49,843 nt of DNA from positions 1 to 49,843 of the forward strand of contig VEXC01000006.1 in assembly GCA_009391225.1 (NCBI GenBank), read 5' to 3'. This DNA is from SAR202 cluster bacterium AC-647-N09_OGT_505m. Its GTDB lineage: Bacteria; Chloroflexota; Dehalococcoidia; UBA2985. Every line of letters begins with the position of its first letter. Position 1 is the stretch's first letter. The translations under genes and the position numbers were made by a program. Under the pieces are notes generated by a model. It saw nothing but the letters and a program-made list of their open reading frames with translations, searched no databases and was not told the origin of the DNA. Below, one piece after another: positions 26,265 through 35,630 of this stretch.

Positions 26265-26558
26265 ATGCACATAGGGGTCTGTAGGATAGATTTGGCCTTG
26301 TTTGCCAGTCACTCCCTGAAGGACAAGCGCAGAATTCTTCGCTCAGTAGTTGAACGGGTGCAGAGTCGCTTCAACGTGGCCATTGCTGAGGTTGACCACA
26401 ACGATAGTTGGAAGGTGGCTACCATAGGCATATGCTGCGTCACTAACGACTCCAGTCATGCTAATGAAATGCTCTCCCGGGTAGTCCAGTATGTCCAGGG
26501 GTGCAGGGAGGACGCCGTAGTGGCGGGCTATAATGTGGAGATGCTATCCGGGATGTAA
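26265..26558 (+). CDS. DUF503 (YlxP-like) protein
   Basis: A 97-residue protein starting MHIGVCRIDLALFASHSLKDKRR, the DUF503 signature (LxLFxxxSLKDKR, then VxxRFNVAIAEVDHNDSW). GGAG is nine bases upstream. It is a small ferredoxin-like-fold protein found near translation and ribosome-maturation genes in many bacteria; its biochemical role is unknown. It is intact although gene relics lie on both sides. Confidence 0.87.
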   Translation: MHIGVCRIDLALFASHSLKDKRRILRSVVERVQSRFNVAIAEVDHNDSWKVATIGICCVTNDSSHANEMLSRVVQYVQGCREDAVVAGYNVEMLSGM

Positions 26559-26583
26559 TGGTCATTAACTGAGCACGCGACTT

Positions 26584-27003
26584 ATTTTGGTAACAAGTGC
26601 AATCGGCTCACAGTGTTGGGCTGTCACCGACGTGCTATTGACTAATGGGCATCAGATATGAGTCCTTACGCACAACTCGAATGGCGAAGCTTCCAACGTA
26701 CTGAAGGAATTGGGTGTAGATATAGTCGTTTGGCATAACGACAATAGCATCCCTGTTTAGTTGGCAGAGGCCAGTGTGGATTCTGCATTTGCGCCATGGA
26801 AACGCTCATGGAAGTGGTTGATGTGGGGGTCAGACACGGTAAAGTGACCGCTGGCTGAGCGAAGGGAGTTGGTGCTCCATACCTCGTTTATGCACTCAGA
26901 GCAAGTGACAATCAGCAGACAGGAATCGCCCATCTAGACAGCCAGTACGAGAGCGAGGAACACATAAATGGACTGGACATCCCGTGAACCGTGGCACACA
27001 GCT
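26584..27003 (+). pseudogene. NmrA-like NAD(P)-binding protein relic
   Basis: Reading ILVTSAIGSQCWAVTDVLL, NGHQI-stop-VLTHNSNGEA and LKELGVDIVVWHNDN gives the N-terminal Rossmann half of an NmrA-like SDR protein (family form ILVTGATGxQGxAV...GHxVRVLTR). The Arg codon before VLT has become TGA. After about 26790 the match shifts frame: VVDVGVRHGKVTAG-stop-AKGVG, YLVYALRASDNQQTGIAHLD and EEHINGLDIP-stop-TV. At least four stops and one frameshift make this unambiguous decay. It accounts for most of the 577-base gap before lepA. Confidence 0.75.
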
Positions 27004-27135
27004 ATTTGCATCTCACTTATTATAACCAGCCCAGGTTGTAGAGTGAGGAGGAGAATTAGGCCAGGACCCGCCCAATCATATTGCCATTAAGTGATTATGC
27101 AAGCGGGCTCTGGGCACCGAATTTAACTTATAGCT

Positions 27136-28968
27136 CTACCGCTCCAGCTTGAGCAGGGCCAGAAAAGCCTCCTGGGGAATCTCCACGTTCCCCACCCGCT
27201 TCATCCGTTTCTTTCCTTCGGCCTGCTTCTCAAGCAGTTTCCTCTTTCGGCTTATGTCACCCCCGTAGCACTTGGCCAGGACGTTCTTCCTCAGTGCACG
27301 TATGGTCTCCCTGGCGATGATTCTGTTCCCCACGGCGGCCTGGAGGGGCACTTCGAAGAGCTGTCGTGGTATCAGCGTTCTCAGCTTCTCCACCAAGGCC
27401 TTTCCCTGATGTTGGGCTTTGTCACGGTGAAGGATTAACGACAGGGCATCTACTGGCTGGTTGTTCACAAGGAGGTCCATCTTAACAAGGGGTGCCAACT
27501 GATAGCTGTGGAAGGAGTAATCCATGGAGGCGTATCCTTGGGTACGAGATTTGAGCTGGTCATTGAAATCCATGAGCACTTCGGACAGGGGTGCCCGGTA
27601 TTCCAGGAGCACACGTGCATCGGAGGGCGAGTGGTTTTCACTTTCCTGTGGTGCTGATCCTTGCAGGTACTCCATGCGCTGGAACTCCCCCCTGCGCGCC
27701 GTAACCAGCTCCATTACAGTGCCGATGAATCGGGCCGGCGCTAAAATGCTCAGGTCAAGCAAGGGCTCCTTCATTGCGACAACCCTCTGTATTGGGGGGA
27801 GCTTGGCTGGACTATCCACCACGATTTCGGTGCCATCGTCCATGATTGCCTGGTAGGCTACGCTGGGCGCTGTTATCAGCAGATTCAGGCCGTACTCCCG
27901 TTCCAAACGCTCCTGGACTATCTCCATGTGGAGGAGTCCCAGAAAGCCGCATCGGAATCCGAAACCGAGGGCAGAGCTGGTCTCCTGCTCATAGCTTAGA
28001 GCTGCGTCGTTCAGTTGCAATTTTTCAAGGGCGGAGCGTAGGGCAAGGTATTCGTCCCCATCCGAGGGATAGAGACCCGCGAAGACCATTGACTTCAGCG
28101 GCTGATATCCTGGCAGAGGCTCCGCCGTGGGTCGTTCAGCGAGAGTGATGGTATCTCCTACCCTGCACTCCTTGACGTTCTTAAGCCCGGTGGCTATATA
28201 TCCCACCTCTCCAGCGTGAAGCCTGTTCATTTGAGTCAGGCGTGGGAGAAAACTTCCAACCTCCAGGATGTCGCCCTTAGAACCGGTTGCCATCATCAGC
28301 AGCTGGGACCCCTTTCCGATGGAGCCATCAAAGAGCCTGACGTACGCAACCACACCTTTGTAAGGGTCATATGCGGAATCGAAGACAAGAGCTCTCAGGG
28401 AGTCAGAATCGCTCTCTGGAGGGGGCACCCGGTGAACAATTGCTTTTAGGAGGTGCTCTATCCCTGTGCCGTCTTTGGCGGATGCGAAGAGGATTTCATC
28501 TTCCTTGAAGCCAAAGGCCTGTTGCAACTCCTGTGAGACCATCTCAGGCTGGGCCACAGGTAGGTCAATCTTGTTCACCAGAGGGATTATGGATATATCA
28601 TGCTCCAAGGCCAGGTAAACATTGGCCAGAGTTTGTGCCTGGATGCCCTGGGCTGCGTCCACTACTAAAATGGCCCCCTCGCAGGCGGTCAGAGCTCTGG
28701 ATACTTCATAGCCGAAGTCCACGTGCCCCGGCGTGTCAATAAGGTTGAGCTGGTATTCTCCATCACTGGCGTGGTAAGCCATCTTGACGGCCTTGCCCTT
28801 GATGGTGATTCCTCGCTCACGCTCAAGGTCCATCTGGTCCATGAACTGCTCTGTCATCTCGCGGGGGCTTATGGTGCCAGTGTGTTCCAGTAAGCGGTCT
28901 GCTAGAGTGGATTTGCCGTGGTCTATGTGGGCGATAATGCAGAAGTTACGGATGCGGCTGATATCCAT
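27136..28968 (-). CDS. lepA: Elongation factor 4 (LepA) GTPase
   Basis: A 610-residue translational GTPase: [19 protein letters not shown] (G1, near residue 15), [21 protein letters not shown] (G3), NKIDLP (G4), then the EF-Tu-like domain 2, the G-prime-less layout with EF-G-like domains III and V, and the LepA-specific C-terminal domain with [24 protein letters not shown]. Full length. It binds ribosomes and acts on stalled or mis-translocated complexes. It is a single-gene leftward unit downstream of the peptide-ABC genes. Confidence 0.97.
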   Translation of the reverse strand: MDISRIRNFCIIAHIDHGKSTLADRLLEHTGTISPREMTEQFMDQMDLERERGITIKGKAVKMAYHASDGEYQLNLIDTPGHVDFGYEVSRALTACEGAILVVDAAQGIQAQTLANVYLALEHDISIIPLVNKIDLPVAQPEMVSQELQQAFGFKEDEILFASAKDGTGIEHLLKAIVHRVPPPESDSDSLRALVFDSAYDPYKGVVAYVRLFDGSIGKGSQLLMMATGSKGDILEVGSFLPRLTQMNRLHAGEVGYIATGLKNVKECRVGDTITLAERPTAEPLPGYQPLKSMVFAGLYPSDGDEYLALRSALEKLQLNDAALSYEQETSSALGFGFRCGFLGLLHMEIVQERLEREYGLNLLITAPSVAYQAIMDDGTEIVVDSPAKLPPIQRVVAMKEPLLDLSILAPARFIGTVMELVTARRGEFQRMEYLQGSAPQESENHSPSDARVLLEYRAPLSEVLMDFNDQLKSRTQGYASMDYSFHSYQLAPLVKMDLLVNNQPVDALSLILHRDKAQHQGKALVEKLRTLIPRQLFEVPLQAAVGNRIIARETIRALRKNVLAKCYGGDISRKRKLLEKQAEGKKRMKRVGNVEIPQEAFLALLKLER

Positions 28969-29068
28969 ATCGAAGTCATCCTAGCATAGCGGGCCTCTGA
29001 AAAATAGAGCCATCAGGCCAAAGCCACCTGAATCTAATGGGTATTTCTGTCGCGGGAGGATGGTGTTT

Positions 29069-29111
29069 CAACGAACCGAGGGGGAGCAAGATGCTCCCCC
29101 TCGGTTCGTTG
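29069..29111 (-). terminator. Strong terminator hairpin after the ABC genes, 19-bp perfect stem
   Basis: CAACGAACCGAGGGGGAGC (29069-29087) pairs perfectly with its complement at 29093-29111 around a 5-base loop. It lies 20 bases past the stop of the leftward ABC ATPase gene. No long U-tract follows. Confidence 0.65.
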
Positions 29112-29130
29112 ACCATTAGTTAATGGCGGG

Positions 29131-30144
29131 CTATACGCGTATGCATGAGACCCAGTGGTCTGGGGATACCTCCCTCAGGTATGGGACACCACTCTCATTG
29201 GTCAAATCCTGTGAATGTGTACCAGTGCATTCGTCTATGGAAACTGGGCACCGGGGGTGGAAAACGCATCCTGGAGGCGGTCGTAGTGGACTCGGTACGT
29301 CTCCTGTGAGGACTATCCGCTCCCGAGTAGCTTCCACTATGGGGTCTGGGATTGGTACTGCGGAGAGCAGGGCTTTTGTGTAGGGGTGCAGAGGATTCTC
29401 GTACAACTCGTTACGGTCGGCAATCTCCGCGATTTTACCCAAGTACATCACTACTATCCGGTCGCTTATGTGTCGTACTACGGAGAGGTCATGAGCGACG
29501 AAGAGGTAGGTCAGGCCGAAGCTCTGTTGAAGCTCTTCCAATAGGTTTATAAGCTGGGCTTGGATGGACACGTCCAGAGCGGATACCGGCTCGTCGCAGG
29601 CGATGAAATTCGGCCTCACCGCCAGGGCCCTGGCCACACCTATGCGCTGTCGCTGTCCCCCGCTGAACTCGTGGGGGAATCTGTTGGCCATATGAGTGTT
29701 CAACCCCACTGTGGTGAGGAGCTCTGCCACCCGGTCTCTGTACTCCGAGCGACTTGTGGTCATCTTGTGCACTATCAAGGGCTCTCCGATGATGGATCCA
29801 CAACTCATCCTGGGGTTTAGGGATCCATAGGGATCCTGGAAAATCATCTGCATTCTACGGCGCATTTGCCGCAACTCCTGACCCTTGATGGTGGCTAGGT
29901 CCGTTCCCTCAAAAACAACCTGTCCAGAGGTGGGGCGATATAGCTGGAGGATAGTTCGTGCCGCGGTTGTTTTGCCGCAACCGCTTTCGCCTACCATTCC
30001 CAGGGTCTCACCCTTACGAATAAAGAAGCTTATGTCATCCACTGCCTTGACATCGGCGACCTTTTTCGAGATCACCAAACCCTTCATTACAGGGAAATAT
30101 TTCACCAGATTCTTAACGTCGAGCAGAACTTCTTCCTGTTGCAT
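29131..30144 (-). CDS. Oligopeptide/dipeptide ABC transporter ATP-binding protein (DppF/OppF type)
   Basis: A 337-residue protein with Walker A GESGCGKT (about residues 53-60), signature FSGGQRQRIGVARAL, Walker B FIACDEPVSALD and the C-terminal oligopeptide-transporter extension (GCVFHPRCPVSIDEC). It starts two bases after the end of its partner ATPase gene. The two ATPases form a heterodimer that drives import of peptides or other solutes such as nickel or opines. No permease or binding-protein gene is in this window. Confidence 0.92.
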   Translation of the reverse strand: MQQEEVLLDVKNLVKYFPVMKGLVISKKVADVKAVDDISFFIRKGETLGMVGESGCGKTTAARTILQLYRPTSGQVVFEGTDLATIKGQELRQMRRRMQMIFQDPYGSLNPRMSCGSIIGEPLIVHKMTTSRSEYRDRVAELLTTVGLNTHMANRFPHEFSGGQRQRIGVARALAVRPNFIACDEPVSALDVSIQAQLINLLEELQQSFGLTYLFVAHDLSVVRHISDRIVVMYLGKIAEIADRNELYENPLHPYTKALLSAVPIPDPIVEATRERIVLTGDVPSPLRPPPGCVFHPRCPVSIDECTGTHSQDLTNESGVPYLREVSPDHWVSCIRV

Positions 30145-30145
30145 A

Positions 30146-31135
30146 CTATCCTCTATTCTTAGCGCCTAATTGGTCGGACACCCAACAAGCTGAGGTGTGG
30201 CCATCAGCCACCTCTACCAATGGGGGGATATCCACAGCGCACCGATCTATGGCGTATTTGCATCTGGGCCTGAAAGCACACCCGGCTGGTAGCCCTATAA
30301 GATCTGGGGGGAGTCCCTCAATGGGCTCCAATTGTTCCCTTCGAGGCTCGTCAAGCCGAGGCACGGATGCCAATAGACCGATTGTGTAGGGATGCCTCGG
30401 GTTGCCATAGATTTCCTTTGCGGTACCCCTCTCTATAATTTTCCCAGCGTACATTACATTGACCCGGTCGGCGTAGCGGGCCACAACTCCCAGGTTGTGG
30501 GTGATGACCAGCACAGCGGTTCCTAGCTCTTTGCCAAGCTGTTGGACAAGCTCTAGGATTTGGGCTTGGATTGTCACATCCAGAGCCGTAGTGGGCTCGT
30601 CTGCTATAAGAAGCTTGGGATTGCAGCTCAGAGCCATGGCTATCATCACTCTCTGACGCATCCCGCCACTGAATTGATGGGGGTAGTCACCGAGCCTACC
30701 TCTACCTTCCGGGATACCCACCATTTCCAGCAGATCTCCAGCTCGATCATCTGCAGCTTGTTTGTCCAGCTTAAGGTGCAACACCAGGGCCTCTGTGAGC
30801 TGACGTCCGATTGTCAGGACTGGGTTCAAAGATGTCATGGGTTCCTGGAAAATCATCGCCATGTCTTTGCCACGGATGGCGCGCATATCAGAGTCACTTA
30901 GGTTCAGCAAGTCTTGCCCGGCGAAGGTCACCTTTCCGGCAACGTTTCTTCCCGGTCTCTGGATGAGCCTCATAATGGACAGAGCGCTGACACTCTTCCC
31001 ACACCCGCTTTCTCCTACTAACCCCAGGATTTCTCCTTCTTCCAGGTCGTAGGTTATGCCGTCTACTGCCTTGACTACACCTTCTGGTGTGAAGAAGTAG
31101 GTTGCGAGGTCACTAACCTCCAGAAGTTTGGCCAA
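30146..31135 (-). CDS. Oligopeptide/dipeptide ABC transporter ATP-binding protein (DppD/OppD type)
   Basis: A 329-residue protein starting [19 protein letters not shown] from a TTG codon preceded by a strong AGGAGGGAGAGG run. Walker A GESGCGKS, signature [15 protein letters not shown], Walker [13 protein letters not shown] and the C-terminal extension [15 protein letters not shown] are complete. It is the first gene of the two-ATPase leftward operon, just downstream of two tRNA genes. The transported solute cannot be told from ATPases alone. Confidence 0.92.
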   Translation of the reverse strand: MAKLLEVSDLATYFFTPEGVVKAVDGITYDLEEGEILGLVGESGCGKSVSALSIMRLIQRPGRNVAGKVTFAGQDLLNLSDSDMRAIRGKDMAMIFQEPMTSLNPVLTIGRQLTEALVLHLKLDKQAADDRAGDLLEMVGIPEGRGRLGDYPHQFSGGMRQRVMIAMALSCNPKLLIADEPTTALDVTIQAQILELVQQLGKELGTAVLVITHNLGVVARYADRVNVMYAGKIIERGTAKEIYGNPRHPYTIGLLASVPRLDEPRREQLEPIEGLPPDLIGLPAGCAFRPRCKYAIDRCAVDIPPLVEVADGHTSACWVSDQLGAKNRG

Positions 31136-31268
31136 TTTCCTCTCCCTCCTTAAGCGGTGGACTTGTCAAGCATTATTCCGGTTACGATGTACAATTTTGG
31201 TGATGTGTCTTTTTCTAATTCCCACTTGTGCCAAGCTACTATCGTGGAGTTCAGTCTCTCTTAATTCC

Positions 31269-31351
31269 TGGGGAAGAGGAGACTCGAACTCCTACGCCTT
31301 AGCGGCACATGATCCTAAGTCATGCTCGTCTGCCAATTCCGACACTTCCCC
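31269..31351 (-). tRNA. tRNA-Leu (anticodon UAG)
   Basis: An 83-base class II tRNA. Acceptor GGGGAAG pairs with CTTCCCC. The anticodon loop is ACTTAGGA with anticodon TAG, a variable arm is present, and the T loop is GTTCGAGTC. CCA is not encoded. It reads CUN leucine codons. Confidence 0.93.
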
Positions 31352-31363
31352 GCTGTATACTCA

Positions 31364-31437
<74 letters not shown>

Positions 31438-32041
31438 CCACGTACTCCCCTGAGAACCGCTCAAAAATTACCGCGAAAGCTAACATGTAACGAAGCTTGT
31501 GTCAAGTGCCTGAATTGACTCACGCTACACCCTAGCAGATTCCGAGAGGAACATGTGGAGGCGATGCAGGGCGATAGAAGAGAATGGTACGAGCAATGCA
31601 TTTGGTGCATTTGCAGAGGGAAGCGAAGAGAGAGAAAAAGGGGATGTTGGCCGAGTTCGCAAAGGTAAACAGTTGTCTCAGGAAGGCGTTCATCAGGCTG
31701 TTCAATTTAGAATCCAATCGTAGACCAGTAGAAAGCGTGGGTCGCGCAGGGTTTGACAGTCAGTTTTGATTGATTCTCTCCACCGCGGCCATGGCATGAT
31801 TCCCAGCCTCTAAGACACATTCCTACGTAGAGCCATATCAAAACAAGTATCAGGATTGGGCTCGTATCCAACAGTGTGGTCCGTTCAACAGATCTCATAG
31901 ACGGCCAGAACGGCAGTGAAGGTCTCTAGGTTTCTATGGATGTCGGCGAGCATTGCTACTCTCACAACTCTTTGTCCTTTCTTTGTGTGGAATGCTGAAT
32001 TTAGCATGCTTCTCTTGTGGCCCAGATTTGGGAAAGATATA
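31438..32041. other. About 600 bases without a supported gene
   Basis: It lies between the leftward tRNA genes and the rightward thiL gene, so it should carry both promoters. Short open frames exist on both strands (for example about 60 codons at 31584-31769), but none resembles a known protein or has a good ribosome-binding site. Confidence 0.4.
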
Positions 32042-33145
32042 ATGCGGATTGTGAAGGTACGAGAAATAGGGGAGTTCGCCCTTATCCAGACGCTAAAAGA
32101 ATTGCTCTGCCATGGGAATCCGTCATCTGGAGAGATGGCCTTCCCTCTGGTCATTGGTATTGGTGATGATGCCGCTGCCTGGCACACTACAGAGGCTACG
32201 GAGTTGGCGACCACTGACACATTAGTGGAGGGCGTCCACTTTCGCCACGACTTCACAACCTGGGAAGATCTGGGATGGAAAGCCCTGGCAGTGAACCTCA
32301 GCGACATCGCTGCCATGGGAGGGTTGCCTCTCCATGCCCTGGTAACCCTGGGACTTCAGCCAGAGACGGATGTGGGGGACGTTCACGCGCTTTACCGAGG
32401 TATGCTTTCCGCGTGCCAAGAGTACCAATGCCGAATCGTTGGTGGAGATATAGTACGTTCACCCGTTACCTTCATTACGATTGCCCTAATGGGTATTGCC
32501 ACTGGACATGCTTTGACTCGTTATGGTGCGCAATCTGGGGACGTGGTCGCCGTTACCGGCCCCCTCGGATGTGCCGCGGGCGGTCTTCAATCCCTTCTAC
32601 AAGGCACGGCACTAGATGGGGAGAGCGGTAGGCATTTACACGAGGCCCACTCTCATCCGGTACCCCGGATTCAGGCGGGCAATACCCTGGTCCAGCACGG
32701 AGTACAAACCGCGATGGATATCAGCGATGGCCTGACCGCCGACCTCTCCAGATTGTGTGCCAACAGCGGGGTGGGATCTGTAATCTATGCTGACCGTGTG
32801 CCAGTGGACGCTTTCCTCAAGGACGCCTTCCCACAGGACTTCCTTCAGCTTGCCCTCAACGGAGGAGAGGACTACGAACTGCTATTTGCGGGTAGTGAAG
32901 AGATAATCTCCGAGGCGGTGACCCGGCTTGGCCCGTCGGCTGCCATCATTGGCCGTATAGTTGCCAATCACCCTGGCGAAGTAAAGGTGCTGGATGAGCG
33001 AGGAGCGGCATTTCCATTAGAGCGACATGGCTGGGATCATTTCGGGGACGTATCGCAAATATCCTACAATACATTTAGGATTAGGCCACCCAACTCTCTG
33101 CTTGGAAGGATTGCCAACTCAAGACTCAGTTTTGGGATGGCTTGA
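32042..33145 (+). CDS. thiL: Thiamine-monophosphate kinase
   Basis: Start taken at ATG 32042 (MRIVKVREIGEFALIQTL), with GGGAAAG upstream; the frame is open to 31916, but the extra residues do not fit the family, and GTG 32051 is an alternative. About 367 residues. ThiL motifs: GIGDDAAAW (ATP/Mg), TTDTLVEGVHF, GWKALAVNLSDIAAMGG, then the C-terminal MDISDGLTADL and GGEDYELLF. It phosphorylates thiamine monophosphate to the diphosphate cofactor. It lies 8 bases before tsaE. thiE occurs separately at 40572. Confidence 0.95.
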   Translation: MRIVKVREIGEFALIQTLKELLCHGNPSSGEMAFPLVIGIGDDAAAWHTTEATELATTDTLVEGVHFRHDFTTWEDLGWKALAVNLSDIAAMGGLPLHALVTLGLQPETDVGDVHALYRGMLSACQEYQCRIVGGDIVRSPVTFITIALMGIATGHALTRYGAQSGDVVAVTGPLGCAAGGLQSLLQGTALDGESGRHLHEAHSHPVPRIQAGNTLVQHGVQTAMDISDGLTADLSRLCANSGVGSVIYADRVPVDAFLKDAFPQDFLQLALNGGEDYELLFAGSEEIISEAVTRLGPSAAIIGRIVANHPGEVKVLDERGAAFPLERHGWDHFGDVSQISYNTFRIRPPNSLLGRIANSRLSFGMA

Positions 33146-33153
33146 TGATATAG

Positions 33154-33651
33154 ATGCCTCCTGTGATTCTGAGAAGCAATTCCCCAGGGGAAACCAGACG
33201 TATCGGTGCTTCATTGGGTCGCCATGCTGAGTATGGAGATGTCCTCCTTTTGTGCGGCGATCTCGGAGCGGGCAAGACCTGTCTCACCCAGGGTATAGCC
33301 AGAGGGCTGGGGATTGAGGGGTATGTTCGGAGTCCGACATTTGTGCTGGTCTCCATTCATCGTGGGCGACTTGCCCTGTATCACATAGACATCTACCGCC
33401 TGGAAAATTTGGCCGAGGTCTTGGATTTAGGTCTGGAGGAGTACTTGGAAGGGGACGGGGTATCCGTGATAGAGTGGGCCGATAAAGCCCTGGAGGCGTT
33501 CCCTCAATCCTGTTTGTTGGTTACCATGGTGGTTGACGGTGAGAAAGAGCGCCTCATACGATTGGAGCCCCTCGGAGAACGGTACGAGAGGCTGGTGACG
33601 CAGGTACATGAAGAGCTAAGCAAGTCGACGTCTCCTAGTGGGAGAAACTAG
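33154..33651 (+). CDS. tsaE: tRNA threonylcarbamoyladenosine biosynthesis ATPase TsaE
   Basis: A 165-residue P-loop ATPase, with GDLGAGKTCLTQGIARGLG (Walker A, about residues 35-54), VRSPTFVLV, HIDIYRLE and VIEWADKALE, all TsaE signatures. It assists the TsaB-TsaD complex in making t6A37 on ANN-reading tRNAs. It follows thiL by 8 bases, and tsaB comes next after 131 bases. The gap holds a small palindrome (GAATCAC/GTGATTC near 33733-33750). Confidence 0.95.
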   Translation: MPPVILRSNSPGETRRIGASLGRHAEYGDVLLLCGDLGAGKTCLTQGIARGLGIEGYVRSPTFVLVSIHRGRLALYHIDIYRLENLAEVLDLGLEEYLEGDGVSVIEWADKALEAFPQSCLLVTMVVDGEKERLIRLEPLGERYERLVTQVHEELSKSTSPSGRN

Positions 33652-33782
33652 GCTAAGATGAACGAGTGGGATTTCATTATGATACTCTGAGATTGTAGCG
33701 AAGGGCTTGGGTCATAGATTCTTCGCTTGATTCAGAATCACGTAGGTGATTCACTACACTAGGTAAGCCACCTGAGAACATC

Positions 33783-34466
33783 ATGGAACTATCCATAGAC
33801 ACCTCCACCAGATACGCTAGCGTAGGCCTGTCCCAGGAAAGGAAGATATTGGCCGAATACTCGTGGCTCTCTAGGCAGAACCATTCCGTGGAACTTCTCC
33901 CCGCCGTGGAGCACCTACTGAGAACTACTGGTACGGCCCTTCAGGACGTAGATTGCATTATCCTGGCGACCGGCCCCGGAGGCTTCAGCGCTCTCAGGGT
34001 AGGCATGAGCACAGCGAAGGGCCTCAGCACCTCCATGGGAATTCCCCTGGTGGCCTTGAACACACTGGATATTGAGGCATATCCATTCAGGGGTCTGGGT
34101 ATGCCTGTCTGCTCCATTCTTGACATGGGTCGTGGTGAGTTGGCGATGGCTTTGTACGATGGAGGTAAAGGTAACTGGAGCAAACTCGGCGAGGAGCAGA
34201 TTATGACACCAGAGGAGCTGTGCTCCAGGATTCAAGAGCATACCCTGTTCTGTGGTGAGGGCGTATCCATTTATGGCACGGCTCTGGAGGAAGGTTTGGG
34301 CGAGAAGGGGGTGATTGTAGAGCAGTTGCCACCCACTAGGAGTCCAGTCACCCTTGCTCAGATGGGATACCAACGGTTTCAGCAAGGTGAGCGAGACGAC
34401 ATATACAGCCTGGAGCCACGGTACCTGCGGCGTCCCACTATAACGGCGCCACGTCGTCCTGCTTAG
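33783..34466 (+). CDS. tsaB: tRNA threonylcarbamoyladenosine biosynthesis protein TsaB
   Basis: A 227-residue ASKHA-fold protein starting MELSIDTSTRYASVGL, with QNHSVELLPAVEHLL, IILATGPGGFSALRVGMSTAKGLS (split at about residues 58-81) and PVCSILDMGRGELAMALY. It is the non-catalytic partner of TsaD in t6A synthesis. It is normal in length, without RimI fused or adjacent. It is followed after 51 bases by ndk. Confidence 0.95.
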   Translation: MELSIDTSTRYASVGLSQERKILAEYSWLSRQNHSVELLPAVEHLLRTTGTALQDVDCIILATGPGGFSALRVGMSTAKGLSTSMGIPLVALNTLDIEAYPFRGLGMPVCSILDMGRGELAMALYDGGKGNWSKLGEEQIMTPEELCSRIQEHTLFCGEGVSIYGTALEEGLGEKGVIVEQLPPTRSPVTLAQMGYQRFQQGERDDIYSLEPRYLRRPTITAPRRPA

Positions 34467-34517
34467 CAAATGTCATATCAAGGAAAACGACATACAACTC
34501 AGGAGGGGAATTTGAGT

Positions 34518-34970
34518 ATGGAACAGACACTGGTCCTTGTCAAACCCGATGGGGTACAGCGTGCCCTTGCAGGTGCCATTATCTCTCGCCTGGAGGCCCG
34601 GGGTCTCAGAATAGTGGCTATGAAAATGCTACAGATTTCTAGGGACATGGCCATGCGACACTACGGCGTACATCAAGGGAAACCATTCTTCGAGGGCTTG
34701 GTGAACTTCATCACATCTGGCCCTGTCGTCGCCATGGTTCTGGAAGGTCGAAGTGCGGTGGAGATGGTGCGCAATACCGTGGGGTCCACCAATCCTCTTC
34801 AGGCCCAGCCGGGGACCATACGGGGCGACTTGGGGCTAGATATCGGACGTAATCTTGTGCACGCTTCAGACTCCCAGGAGACGGCGGCCCAGGAGATAGG
34901 CTTCTTCTTCTCACCAGACGAGATATTGAACTACTGCAGAGATGTGGACAAGTGGGTTACTGAATCCTGA
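34518..34970 (+). CDS. ndk: Nucleoside diphosphate kinase
   Basis: A 150-residue protein, start at MEQTLVLVKPDGVQR, with AGGAGGGG nine bases upstream; an earlier in-frame Met at 34470 lacks support. KPDG (residues 9-12), the substrate-binding RxxxG region and the phospho-accepting His115 in NLVHASDS are intact. It transfers the gamma phosphate among nucleoside di- and triphosphates. Its 3' end overlaps the convergent rsfS gene by 14 bases. Confidence 0.97.
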   Translation: MEQTLVLVKPDGVQRALAGAIISRLEARGLRIVAMKMLQISRDMAMRHYGVHQGKPFFEGLVNFITSGPVVAMVLEGRSAVEMVRNTVGSTNPLQAQPGTIRGDLGLDIGRNLVHASDSQETAAQEIGFFFSPDEILNYCRDVDKWVTES

Positions 34971-35319
34971 ACAGGACGGTGGCCTGAGGCCAGAGATGTT
35001 CCAAGTTGTAATACTCCCTTTCCTCGGGGGCGAACACGTGGACGACCAGATTGCCGTAGTCCATTAGTACCCATCCTCCGTCTGTGGTACCCTCGCGATG
35101 GTGGATTTTCATCTGCGCCTTGTCCAAAGCTTGGTCTATGTCCTCTATCAGCACCTGCATCTGGCGGTGGCTCTCGGCGGTGAGGATGACAAAGTAGTCA
35201 GTGAAACCAAAGGGCCCGCGCATGTCCAGCATCACGATGTCCGTAGCCTGTTTCTCAGAGGCAACATCTACCGCAAGGCGGGCTCCTTCAGCGGCTCCTA
35301 GCAGCGTCCTGTCATTCAT
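34957..35319 (-). CDS. rsfS: Ribosomal silencing factor RsfS
   Basis: A 120-residue protein of the DUF143/Iojap family: KQATDIVMLDMRGPFGFTDYFVI (split at about residues 23-45), EGTTDGGWVLMDYGNLVVHVF and EREYYNLEHLWPQA near the C-terminus. It binds ribosomal protein uL14 and blocks subunit joining in starvation. The gene is usually found with nadD, which is not present here. It is convergent with and overlaps ndk. Confidence 0.95.
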   Translation of the reverse strand: MNDRTLLGAAEGARLAVDVASEKQATDIVMLDMRGPFGFTDYFVILTAESHRQMQVLIEDIDQALDKAQMKIHHREGTTDGGWVLMDYGNLVVHVFAPEEREYYNLEHLWPQATVLFRIQ

Positions 35320-35630
35320 TCTATTCCAGTTTACTTTGTTGCTCAGAGGGGGTCAACGCCAGTCTCACTATTTCGCTTGACTGTCCATAGCCATAGTAGT
35401 TATCCTCGAATATACATGATAAGTGTCCCATTGTAGTAAGGTAGTAAGTAGACGGTCTTGTAATGCTGAGTAGCGAAGCGACGTAGAAGCTAAGGCAAAT
35501 CCCAACAAAACCATATGCCCAAAATCCTTCGCAGATGTCACAAGCGCTCCGGGACTCAGCTTAGGGTGACATGAGAGATTGCACTGCTTCGGAAGATACC
35601 CAGCAGTCAGGTGTCAGGAGGTACCTATAA
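35320..35630. other. Intergenic, about 310 bases, with degenerate repeat-like sequence
   Basis: It separates rsfS (-) and mnmA (+) and should contain both promoters. Segments such as GCTGAGTAGCGAAGCGA and ATCCTTCGCAGATGTCACA resemble worn copies of a short intergenic repeat. No gene is seen. Confidence 0.35.

Noticed and set aside
35460..35600. Short intergenic segments resembling a dispersed repeat (also near 24620-24710 and 33690-33750)
   Set aside because: The copies are too diverged for me to define a consensus by eye; a self-alignment of the genome would be needed.
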